DNA of 64,000 bases from Mycosarcoma maydis. Lineage: Eukaryota; Basidiomycota; Ustilaginomycetes; Ustilaginales. Shown piece after piece: positions 43,244-52,099 of the stretch. The stretch is from assembly GCF_000328475.2 (NCBI RefSeq), contig NC_026484.1, positions 682,001 to 746,000 of the forward strand, written 5' to 3'. The notes beneath the pieces are model-generated. The model worked only from the letters and a program-made list of their open reading frames with translations, ran no database searches and had not been told where the DNA came from. A program made the position numbers and the translations under genes. The stretch's first letter is position 1; each line of letters starts with the position of its first letter.

Positions 43244-43434
43244 GCGACTTGGCAGCATCGACTCGGCAGGAGTGCATTCCAGATCTTGAAATCAACTGAC
43301 CGAAATCGTGATTGTCGTTGACATCTTGAAGCCTGCAGCCTGTGATTGGCGCATGATATACAATTTGACTGAGAAAAACCTGTACCAGGGCAGGCATAGC
43401 TGTGCAACGAATGCCACCACCTGGACGGATCAAA

Positions 43435-44382
43435 TCACAGAACAATCGGACCTGGTGGTGAACGGCGACCTTGGCGGTACAAAAAGGCAGCTGTTCGGGC
43501 ATCGTCGTTATTGCGAGTGCAGCCGTGTATGAGATTTGGGGCTGATGTAGCTTGATGTATGCTACTCGTCGTACTTGCTGTGGCCGAGTCGGGCTTGGCT
43601 GCAAAGATGCTTGTAGGTGCATCGCTGCTGTCCACTTTGCCGACCTTTTGAATGGTAATCAACCTAGATCGTCCTTGTGTCTCGACTTCTTGTGCATCAG
43701 CCGCGGTCAGAGAAGGAATGTCGCCTCTCCAGCTTGTTCTGTCAAAGTAGTGACATCCGTGAATGCCGAGTCCAATCGATAGCACTGAGGAAGAGAGCAA
43801 GAATGCCAGAGGGTTTTTTGGAAGTTGTTTGATGGATGGGATCGTCTTAAAGAGCAGATAAGTGAGCGACCAGGCAGAGACTACGCCACTTCCATTGAGT
43901 GCATCACCTTGATCGATGATGTATCCGCCAGTACCGAATGCAGCGGCGAAAAAGGCCAGTTGCCAGAACGGCGGTATCACGCGCAAAGGAGCGTGCGTTT
44001 GCGACTTGGCAGCCTTTTGCGTTTGCACCTGGGCGACTAGGCGTGCAACGAGGCCATTAGAGCCTTGAGATGATACGCTATGAGCGAGTTGAGCGATGTG
44101 CTTCTGGTATTGCAACTTGGCTGCAGCTTCGGCAGCGGCTTGAGCGGGCGAGGCAAAACCGAACGGCGTCGATAAGGCGAACAAGGCGGCAAGACTGTAG
44201 GCAGGGGTGCTGATCTGGGCGTACGAGCCGAGCGTACGAACGGTGCTCTGCAGCCATCCTTCCTGCTTCTCCGCTATTGAGGGAAAGAGCTGCATGGCTT
44301 GGTATGCTTTTCGGCCAAACTGCTCAGGGAGGTCGGAATGGGGAGGAGATGAAGGAGATGTCGCCGAGGACAAAGAAGCCAT
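43435..44382 (-). CDS. Predicted mitochondrial membrane protein, possibly Aim19-like
   Basis: From the first ATG at 44382 the protein has 315 residues; upstream codons reach only a TTG. Hydrophobic segments are STPAYSLAALFALSTPFGFA, FWQLAFFAAAFGTGGYI, VVSAWSLTYLLFKTI and NPLAFLLSSSVLSIGLGIHG. The pattern of a Gly-rich helix, a short DQGDALNGSG loop and AWSLTYLLF resembles the Aim19 family of small mitochondrial inner-membrane proteins. That comes from memory of the family pattern and needs a profile search. The N-terminus lacks a classic presequence. The last 80 residues are Ser/Thr/Ala-rich, and an intron near the 3' end cannot be excluded. Its 3' end faces the preceding gene across 190 bp. 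Confidence 0.72.
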   Translation of the reverse strand: MASLSSATSPSSPPHSDLPEQFGRKAYQAMQLFPSIAEKQEGWLQSTVRTLGSYAQISTPAYSLAALFALSTPFGFASPAQAAAEAAAKLQYQKHIAQLAHSVSSQGSNGLVARLVAQVQTQKAAKSQTHAPLRVIPPFWQLAFFAAAFGTGGYIIDQGDALNGSGVVSAWSLTYLLFKTIPSIKQLPKNPLAFLLSSSVLSIGLGIHGCHYFDRTSWRGDIPSLTAADAQEVETQGRSRLITIQKVGKVDSSDAPTSIFAAKPDSATASTTSSIHQATSAPNLIHGCTRNNDDARTAAFLYRQGRRSPPGPIVL

Positions 44383-46382
44383 CAACCCCGTTACCAGTTG
44401 AAGATTACAACCCAAGTCCGATTCACGACTGGCTTGCCTAGACCTGCTTCAAGTTTACATTCTCTGTCCCGCCTTCCGAGATATCAGTTGAATCTAACAC
44501 AAGACCATTTTGGGCACAGGTAAGTCTGTCGCTCATGAGACACGATTCATGATTCACAATCACGAATCGCGAATAATCGTGAATTGGCGCGCGTCGCAGA
44601 GACCAACACAGCGAACGATCTGAGACTTTCTCGAAAACGAGAACAAAAAACACACACACAAGAGAAACGACGGAGCTCCGCGTCTGCTTTTAGCGGACGA
44701 AAAGAGAGGTTGTACTGCAGCCACAAATCGCCCATGGCTAGAGCATGACCGACAACGGTGTCCTCGCTGCGTGTGGACGTGCAAGCCCGCACTTCGCTGC
44801 GTTAGCGGACAACGTGTGGCTGGTGATCTTGACCTTTGTGTGGTTGCGCCGACACTGACGATAAGATGCAGTTGGCCGAGAAAAAGCAAATTGGCAATTC
44901 ACGGTTGGGAAAAATGGAGGTTTGGATTGAAGACCTGTCGGACGTGCAAAGATGCAGTTGTGTTTTGTGGACATCCACCGCGCCGACACACGCAACCTTC
45001 GTTCCAAGGAGCAGGGTCGAGTAAGATGGGGATAGCTAGTCAAACAAGGGTGCTTGGCAGCGAGCAAACACCGGTGCGCTAGGCTGTCGATTCTTGGCAT
45101 GCGCTTCTTGTACAACTAACTTCAAGCCAAGGGCGAGAATGTGATAGAACACGAAAGTCACAGTCACGAGTCACGAGTTGTGAGTGTTCTGGTTTGTGAC
45201 ATGACGACGACCAACTCCAACACGCGCCCAGCGAGCCGGAGTTTCAAAACAGCGAAATCTGACAAAAAGTCGGTGGGCTGAAGATCGCAGAGAGAAAGAG
45301 AGATGATTACAAAAAAAAACCCCTCCCGACTTTGATGACATACTATTTTATAACAAGAAGCGGAAAAGAGAGGCAAGGGGGAAAAGGTTCATGTCACCAA
45401 AACCCTGCATCTCCGATTCGTAAGTCGTGATTTGACTGGCCATCAAAATGGGAACCGGGACGTCCTGTTGGGTCGGATTTGAAATCGCTGATCACAATTC
45501 AGAATCGTGAATCACGCACGAATGTGAATTCGTGATTGTGAAAATGGCTGGCTCGGCTGTCAATACTTTGGCGAGGGTGAGAGAAATCGTGAATATCTTA
45601 ACTCGGACGTGATTCCAAGCGTGAAGCGACCTTTTACAAAAAATGCGCCGATTCTCAGGGTGAAACTCACACACACAAACGCAACGTTGGCTGTGCCGCC
45701 CTCCCACAGCAAAGCAAAGCAGAACAAAGCCAAGCAGAGCAGAGCAGTTAGAGAGAGAGTGCAGCAGGAATTTCAATTAGCGAGCACGGAACCCCTTTGA
45801 ACGCGCACAGTTGCCTCTCTCACACTTCATTCCGCGCTGCACGCTGTACTGTTGTGCTGTGCCCGTAATTTGCTGTGCTGGCCATCGTCACCCTTTTTTA
45901 CTCTCGTACAACAGTCACATTGACTCGACTTGTTTGTTTCCTTCAACACCATCCTGTCTGCACTTATCGACCTTCATCTTCTTCGTTGTTGTCGTCTTGG
46001 TAAAGATAGCCGCCTTCGTCATCCAGAGTTAGTGGCATTCTTACGCTCCAGCTGCCCTTTCCAGTGTAGCACATCCGCTTCGGCCTCATCTGCTTTGATT
46101 CGCTCCAACCTGCAGGCATACGTTGGACAACCAGCAAGCTTCTACGCAAGGAGTGCCATCGATCCTACCGATCGCTATCGCTAAATCTGGATCACATCCT
46201 TAGTCTCCTCTCATCAACCTATCGAGTTGCAGCAGAACCGTCATTCGTTTGAAGAACAGTATACACGTATACACACACACACGTTTTCTTCACAGGCTTG
46301 AAAGCCTTCCACCGCTAGCGTACGCCGTCGCAGCGTCTCGCACCTCGTACTCGTCTACCCTCTCCCCTCCTTCTTTCCTACA
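44383..46382. promoter_or_regulatory. Divergent region and chitin synthase leader
   Basis: Left part: heptamer motifs near 44545-44582 (including TCACGAATCGCGA, one base from the 13-bp dyad) and near 45165, 45506 and 45590. Right part: from about 45830 to the start codon, about 550 nt of C/T-rich sequence with no ATG that I can find, probably the chitin synthase leader. A TATAC/AC microsatellite lies at 46259-46283. No gene is supported. Confidence 0.55.
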
Positions 46383-49300
46383 ATGTCGACCAAAGACGCC
46401 CACGATCCTTTTGCAACTCCGCTCGAGACCATCACGCATGACCCTCTTGCAGAGACCGCTGGGCTCAAGGCCGACTACGACAAGCGAGCGTACGGTGAAG
46501 CCAACCCAGCTCTGATGGGCACGTTAGAGAAAGATGACATGGCTAACCGTCCGATCGACGCCGTCGAAGAAGTGCCCACCACCTCGATCCGCAAGTGGTG
46601 GGTGCGTCTAACCTGGTTTACCACCTGGTGGATCCCGTCCTTTGTTCTCTCCAAGTGCGGGGGCATGAAGCGTCCTGACGTCCAGATGGCATGGCGCGAA
46701 AAGTTTACCATCTGCGCCATCATCTTCTGGTTGTGCGCCATCATCTTGTTCTATATCATCGCCTTTGGTCGTCTCCTCTGTCCAGACTACGACAAGGCTT
46801 GGAACCTGAGCCAGCTCAGCCAACACGCGGGTGAAAACGACTACTATGCTGCTGTTCGTGGTACGGTGTACGACTTTTCCAAGTTCTACAAGGGCGACCA
46901 CTCGGACATTACCAATTTACAGACCAGCTCCGACCTCATGCTCCAGCTCGCTGGCCAGGATCTCACCGGCTACTTCCCCGTGCCGCTCAGTGTTGGCTGT
47001 CAGTCACTCGTCTCGGACACTTCGCTGGCGCTCATGCCTACTGCCAACAACACGCCTCTCATCTCGCAGGCCATCCACACGTCGGGTCCTCTGCAAGGTG
47101 ACACGTCGTCCAAGCTGCACGACATCAACTGGTACCCAGATCGCTTCCTTCCGTTTGTCAAGAAACTCCGAAAAGGTTACTACGTCTACTCGAAAAAGGA
47201 CCTCGCCAACCAGGGCCAGTGGAGGAATTGGGCCGTCATCCACGGCAAGGTGTATGACCTCTCGAACTACCTCAACACTGTCTCGACCTACCAGACCAAC
47301 CCGGCCTACTCTTTCCTCGACTCGTCCATCGTATCGCTCTTCAAGTCGCAGGCGGGCAGTGACATTACCGCCGATTTCGAGGATGCCATGAGCACCTTTA
47401 ACCAGACTTATCGAGGCGCCACACAGGCGTGTCTGGACAATGTCTTTTACGTAGGCAGAACCGACTTTCGTGACACGGCGCGATGCGAGGTGCAAAACTA
47501 TCTGCTGCTAGCGTTTTCGGTGCTGCTCGTCACCACAGTTCTGGCCAAGTTTATTGCAGCGCTCCAGCTGGGCACGAAGCGATCGCCGGAGCAGCAAGAC
47601 AAGTTTGTGATTTGCCAGGTGCCCTGCTATACTGAAGGCGAAGAGGAACTGCGCAAGACGATCGATTCGTTGGCTGGACTTGAGTACGACGACAAGCGAA
47701 AGCTGCTTTTCCTCATTTGCGACGGAATGATTGTTGGTAGCGGAAACGATCGTTCGACGCCACGCATCGTACTCGACATTTTGGGTGTGGACCCCAAGAT
47801 CGATCCGGAGCCGCTCATGTTCAAGTCGGTTGCCGAGGGCTCCAAGCAGCTCAACTATGCCAAGGTATACTCGGGTTTGTACGAGTTTGAGGGTCACGTG
47901 GTACCTTACATTGTCGTCGTCAAGGTGGGTCGTCCGAGCGAACGCTCACGTCCCGGCAACCGAGGTAAGCGTGACTCGCAGATCCTGCTGATGCGCTACT
48001 TGAACCGCGTGCACTTTGACGCGCCCATGTTCCCGCTGGAGCTCGAGATTTACCATCAAATGAAGAACGTGATTGGCATCGACCCAGCTTTCTACGAATA
48101 CATTCTCATGGTCGACGCCGACACGCGCGTTGAAGCGGATGGGCTGAACCGGCTGGTGGCCAACTGTGCCGACGATTCGAGTATCATTGCCATCTGCGGA
48201 GAGACGACGCTGGACAACGCCGAGGGTTCGTGGTGGACAATGATCCAGGTGTACGAGTACTATATTTCGCATCATCTTTCCAAGGCGTTCGAGTCGCTGT
48301 TTGGTAGCGTTACATGTCTTCCAGGCTGTTTCTCGCTGTACCGAATCCGCAGTTCGGACAAGGGACGTCCGCTGTTTATCTCGAACCGCATCATTGACGA
48401 CTACTCGGAGAACCGAGTAGACACTCTGCACAAGAAGAACCTGCTGCATCTGGGTGAGGATCGGTACCTGACGACGTTGGTGCTGAAAAACTTTCCGTCG
48501 TTCCGAACCAAGTTTGTTCCGGATGCCAAGGCGCTGACGAGCGCGCCGGACCGGTTCGGCGTGCTGCTCTCGCAGCGTCGACGATGGATCAACTCGACAG
48601 TGCACAACCTGGCCGAGCTGGTGCTGATGCCCGAGCTGTGCGGTTTTTGCCTGTTTTCGATGCGATTCATCGTGTTTATCGACTTGCTGGGAACGGTGAT
48701 TTTGCCAGCGACGGCCGTGTATCTGGTGTACCTGATTGTGACGGTGGCGACCAAGAGTGCGCCGATTCCCTACATTTCGATCGCCATGATTGCGGCGGTG
48801 TACGGACTGCAGGCGATTCTGTTTTTGCTGAAACGACAGTGGCAGTACATTGGCTGGCTGGTCATCTACATTTTGGCGTATCCGGTGTTTTCGTTTTTCC
48901 TACCCATCTACTCGTTCTGGCACATGGATGACTTTTCGTGGGGCAACACGCGAATTGTGGTGGGCGAAAAGGGCAACAAGAAGATTGTGGCGGGTACGGA
49001 CGACGAGCCGTACGACGATACGATGATCCCGTTGAAGCGGTTCAGCGAGTACCAGCGTGAGGTGTGGGAGGAGGAAGCGGCGGCGCCGTCGATGCGATCG
49101 GGCATGACGGGCGCGAGCGGACCTTTTGGCAACTCGCAGGCGATTTTGCACAGCGGACCGCCGAGCGTGTACAGGGCGGGGGGCAGCGCGTACGCGGGCA
49201 GCGTGGCAGGCTCGGATTACGGAGCAGGGCTAGGCGACTATTATCAAAACACCAACGTGTTGCAGAAGCCAGCACACTCGCGACAGACGTCGGCGGCTGC

Positions 49301-49925
49301 GCTGTCACAGATGGGCGGATCGCAGGCGGCATCGATGATGTTTGGCACGGGCACGCCATCGGTGTACGGCATGGCGGGGATGGGATCGATGTATGGGATG
49401 CCAGGATCGTCGGCATCGATGTACGGACTGCCGAATCCAATGATGAACACGACGGCATCGATGTACGGCCTGCCGCCGATGCTGGCGAATCCGCTCGGGG
49501 CAAACCATTCGCCCGCGCACTCGGACATTGGAGTGAGTATGCCGGTGTCGCAGCAAAACACGGGAGGTAGCCACATATGGGCGCAGCCGCCCGAGGCAGC
49601 GACTGTGGCGGCGAATAGTGGCAGGGGGAGCGGAATGCAGGCGCGACCTGTTTCGACCTTGTCTGCGCTCAACGCAACGAATCCGTTTGGTGTGACTGCC
49701 GTGGCGCGAGCTCTAGCAGTCAACGAGGCGTCGGACCCGACGGACGAAGAGATCAAGTCGGCGGTACAAACCTACCTTGCCAATCAGCCGAGCTTGATGA
49801 ATGTGACGAAGCGATCAGTGCGCGAGGCGTTAGTGGCGGCGTTCCCTAACGCGGAGCTGTCGTACAAAAAGTCGATGATCAACAAGGCCATTGACGATAC
49901 ACTGTCCGGTGGCGCACAAGCCTGA
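46383..49925 (+). CDS. Chitin synthase, class IV/V type with cytochrome b5-like region and DEK-C tail, no myosin motor
   Basis: 1180 residues, intronless, ATG at 46383. A membrane segment near residues 110-135 (FTICAIIFWLCAIILFYIIA) precedes a cytochrome b5-like region, with RGTVYDFSKFYKGDHSD near 155 and HGKVYDLSNYL near 286. The GT2 catalytic domain has VDADTRVEADG near 577, CLPGCFSLYRI near 646, EDRYLTTL near 692 and QRRRWINSTVHNLAEL near 731, so all processive chitin synthase motifs are intact. Several membrane helices follow (residues about 755-850). The tail is Gly/Ser/Met-rich with repeated MYG motifs and ends in a DEK-C domain (DPTDEEIKSAVQTYLANQPS). DEK-C is typical of class V/VI enzymes, but the N-terminal myosin motor of class V is absent. 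It polymerises UDP-GlcNAc into chitin at the plasma membrane. Confidence 0.95.
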   Translation: MSTKDAHDPFATPLETITHDPLAETAGLKADYDKRAYGEANPALMGTLEKDDMANRPIDAVEEVPTTSIRKWWVRLTWFTTWWIPSFVLSKCGGMKRPDVQMAWREKFTICAIIFWLCAIILFYIIAFGRLLCPDYDKAWNLSQLSQHAGENDYYAAVRGTVYDFSKFYKGDHSDITNLQTSSDLMLQLAGQDLTGYFPVPLSVGCQSLVSDTSLALMPTANNTPLISQAIHTSGPLQGDTSSKLHDINWYPDRFLPFVKKLRKGYYVYSKKDLANQGQWRNWAVIHGKVYDLSNYLNTVSTYQTNPAYSFLDSSIVSLFKSQAGSDITADFEDAMSTFNQTYRGATQACLDNVFYVGRTDFRDTARCEVQNYLLLAFSVLLVTTVLAKFIAALQLGTKRSPEQQDKFVICQVPCYTEGEEELRKTIDSLAGLEYDDKRKLLFLICDGMIVGSGNDRSTPRIVLDILGVDPKIDPEPLMFKSVAEGSKQLNYAKVYSGLYEFEGHVVPYIVVVKVGRPSERSRPGNRGKRDSQILLMRYLNRVHFDAPMFPLELEIYHQMKNVIGIDPAFYEYILMVDADTRVEADGLNRLVANCADDSSIIAICGETTLDNAEGSWWTMIQVYEYYISHHLSKAFESLFGSVTCLPGCFSLYRIRSSDKGRPLFISNRIIDDYSENRVDTLHKKNLLHLGEDRYLTTLVLKNFPSFRTKFVPDAKALTSAPDRFGVLLSQRRRWINSTVHNLAELVLMPELCGFCLFSMRFIVFIDLLGTVILPATAVYLVYLIVTVATKSAPIPYISIAMIAAVYGLQAILFLLKRQWQYIGWLVIYILAYPVFSFFLPIYSFWHMDDFSWGNTRIVVGEKGNKKIVAGTDDEPYDDTMIPLKRFSEYQREVWEEEAAAPSMRSGMTGASGPFGNSQAILHSGPPSVYRAGGSAYAGSVAGSDYGAGLGDYYQNTNVLQKPAHSRQTSAAALSQMGGSQAASMMFGTGTPSVYGMAGMGSMYGMPGSSASMYGLPNPMMNTTASMYGLPPMLANPLGANHSPAHSDIGVSMPVSQQNTGGSHIWAQPPEAATVAANSGRGSGMQARPVSTLSALNATNPFGVTAVARALAVNEASDPTDEEIKSAVQTYLANQPSLMNVTKRSVREALVAAFPNAELSYKKSMINKAIDDTLSGGAQA

Positions 49926-50748
49926 TGACGGAAAAGCTCTCTTTTGGCATGGGCGCAGCTGGGCGCATGCTACTGGCTCTACTTGTCTCTCTGCAAAACA
50001 CTCTCTTGACTCTCTTGACACTCTCATTGTTGATTGCTTGTTTGCTTGCTGATTTGAAATTTCATGGACCTTTTGTTTACATTGATGGTGATCATTCGTA
50101 GTTTGTTGTGTTGGATGGGGTCTGAGATGTATGCAGTAGCCGATCGCGGGAGGGCGAGTGCGAGTGCGAGTGCGAGTGTGAGTGCGCGAAAGAGAGAGAG
50201 GAGAGCGAGCAAAGCGTGGAAGCTCTAGAAGGTTCTACGCGCGACGGGTTGCACTGCACGTCCGGGCGGTGTCAAGCGCTAATTTTAAGTTTGATTGCGT
50301 TCATCGTTGGCTGCTGTGTTGGCCGAGGAGAACACACACTCTAGACTGACAGGCGCTGCCGAGTGTGCTGAAGCTGAAAAACAAGACTCGTCTCGAATCG
50401 TGGTTGTCCATGTGTCAACTGCTAAGCATCAAGCAACAGCCCTCCTGTGGGTTCCGATCTCGACGGATGCGACCCAGAATCCCAGATCGCGAAGCGTGAC
50501 TGTGAATGTGAATGTGAATGTGAATCCCCGAATGAGTGTGCTAACATAAACTGCACTGCACTGCACTCACGACTGTACAGTCACAGTCTGTGAGTCTTTT
50601 GTGGCGGATGATCAAGAACCGCTTCGGATGCGCGCCTGGTTATCGATGCAAGCTGAGCAAGAGCGGCGACAAGCGGCGACAAGCGGCTGGAATTGTGCCA
50701 ATCACGACGCATTAACGCAGCTGCTAAGGTACTGTATTCCTGCTTATC

Positions 50749-50769
50749 ATTCACAATTCACGATTCACG
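50749..50769. repeat. 7-bp tandem array, ATTCACG x3
   Basis: ATTCACA, then two exact ATTCACG units, then a broken ATTCTAA. It is the heptamer family seen throughout the window. Confidence 0.85.
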
Positions 50770-51024
50770 ATTCTAAGAACAAAAATAAGTCAAACACAAG
50801 TGGAGGAAGAGCAGACGCAGGCAAAACATGATTCGTGATTACTCATGACTATCAATCGTGAATCCGAATCCGCCAGTTTGAACACAGAACACGAATACGA
50901 AATGCAAGATCGGATGGGAAGCTGCAACTGAACGCAACTGGACGCACTGCGACACCGATTCGGCATGCTCACACATGCCGGTGAATTTGGGTTACTCACC
51001 CCTCACGACTCGTGCCTTGGCGCA

Positions 51025-51028
<4 letters not shown>

Positions 51029-51064
<36 letters not shown>
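51029..51064. repeat. CT dinucleotide microsatellite
   Basis: About 18 uninterrupted CT units (ends judged by eye). It is the longest dinucleotide tract in the window and lies about 1 kb upstream of HSF. CT tracts can exclude nucleosomes, but no role is shown. Confidence 0.9.
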
Positions 51065-51070
<6 letters not shown>

Positions 51071-51778
51071 TGTACGCTTGCGACAAAGAACAGCAAATGT
51101 AATGTAACGGAACCACTCACCACTGCGCGGTCTATCCCACCTCTGAGCTGCCGATGCGCTCTGCTCTTTTCACTGTGACTCTGCCATGTCGAATAATCAC
51201 GATCGACAGTTCATGATTCGTGATGATAGCAAGCTACAGTAGCTTGATGATCGGCCCGGCGCCGGCGTCACTCTCACACCTGTGTTTGTTCACCCGAGTC
51301 AAGAGTCACGAGTTTAGCTGCAGACTCAATCGTGAATCAAGAATCGTCAGGCGTCAATCCAATCACAGATACTGTATGGATCGTGAATGCACGTCGCAAC
51401 GCACGTCGTTCACTTGACGTCAAGTTAGTCTCGATCTCCGATCTTGGTGGATGGAGCACAAACGCACTCCCTCTCCGAGGCATCGCTCCGCTCCTCCTTG
51501 CTTCACACACGTCAAACCCATCTTGAATCCATGATCCACGACTACACATCACCACTAACAACATGTCTAGCAGATCACCTGCGTCGCTCGGCATTCCGTC
51601 CTCCTCCCGCTTCGAGCCGTAGTGTTCCTGCCGTCGTCGTCGTACTGACCTACCAAACGTCTTGCTTCTTCTGCCGTGGTCACTGGCTGGCCCCCTTTTT
51701 TAATCGCCGCCGTTCCTCGCTGCAGCTGCACCCTGCTCACGACTCGTGACTGTCTCTTGGTACTCTCGTTAATTTACT

Positions 51779-51888
51779 GTAAGTTAGATTTCTTTTTCAG
51801 CTGCCTATGACGCTTTTCTTATTTTTGGTTTTTTTATTTGTTTTTTCTTTCTGTCTTTTTCTTGGTTTAATCGCAATTTTCTTCCCAG
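51779..51888 (+). other. Possible intron in the HSF 5' leader
   Basis: A strong donor GTAAGT at 51779 and a pyrimidine-rich acceptor ending CTTCCCAG at 51888 enclose 110 T-rich nt, the size of other introns here. An earlier AG at 51799-51800 would leave an intron of only about 22 nt and is unlikely. Confidence 0.45.
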
Positions 51889-51904
51889 CTAGAGGCAGGA
51901 GACA

Positions 51905-51932
51905 GGAAACTGGAAACTGGAAACTGGAAACT
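51905..51932. repeat. 7-bp tandem array, GGAAACT x4
   Basis: Four exact GGAAACT units followed by 8-bp derivatives (GGAAAACT, GGAAAATG), where one extra A breaks the register. It lies in the probable HSF leader. Confidence 0.9.
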
Positions 51933-51945
51933 GGAAAACTGGAAA

Positions 51946-52083
51946 ATGCAAAGGTTTGACACTCTTCATCTTAAGTTCCGATCCATCTCGACTGCATCGT
52001 TCGACACCAGTCGTGAGTCTCGTCGCAGTACCAGCATCCACATAGCATCCACATATATATCCAGGCGCCATCCTTCGCGCTAG
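51946..52083 (+). other. Upstream open reading frame in the HSF leader
   Basis: An ATG at 51946 opens 45 codons that end at TAG 52081-52083, 16 nt before the HSF ATG and out of frame with it. If the leader starts before 51946 this frame would be scanned first. The start context (GGAAAATGC) is moderate. A TATATA at 52053-52058 could instead promote a shorter mRNA that skips it. Confidence 0.4.
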
Positions 52084-52099
52084 CTCGGCACCCGGGATC

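Larger units (their letters stand above)
49926..51778. other. Intergenic region with microsatellites and heptamer arrays
   Basis: It lies downstream of chitin synthase and upstream of HSF. It contains GCGAGT hexamers (about 50154-50184), TGTGAA hexamers (about 50500-50524), a CT dinucleotide run (about 51029-51064) and three ATTCAC(A/G) heptamers at 50749-50769. Single motifs lie near 50825, 50853, 51195, 51332 and 51380. No gene is supported. Confidence 0.65.

Noticed and set aside
50154..50184. GCGAGT hexamers as telomere-like repeats
   Set aside because: The unit does not match the TTAGGG telomere repeat expected in smuts and the array is short and internal.
51779..51800. 22-nt intron in the HSF leader (GTAAGT to TTTCAG)
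   Set aside because: Too short for a spliceosomal intron; the later acceptor at 51888 gives 110 nt, like other introns here.
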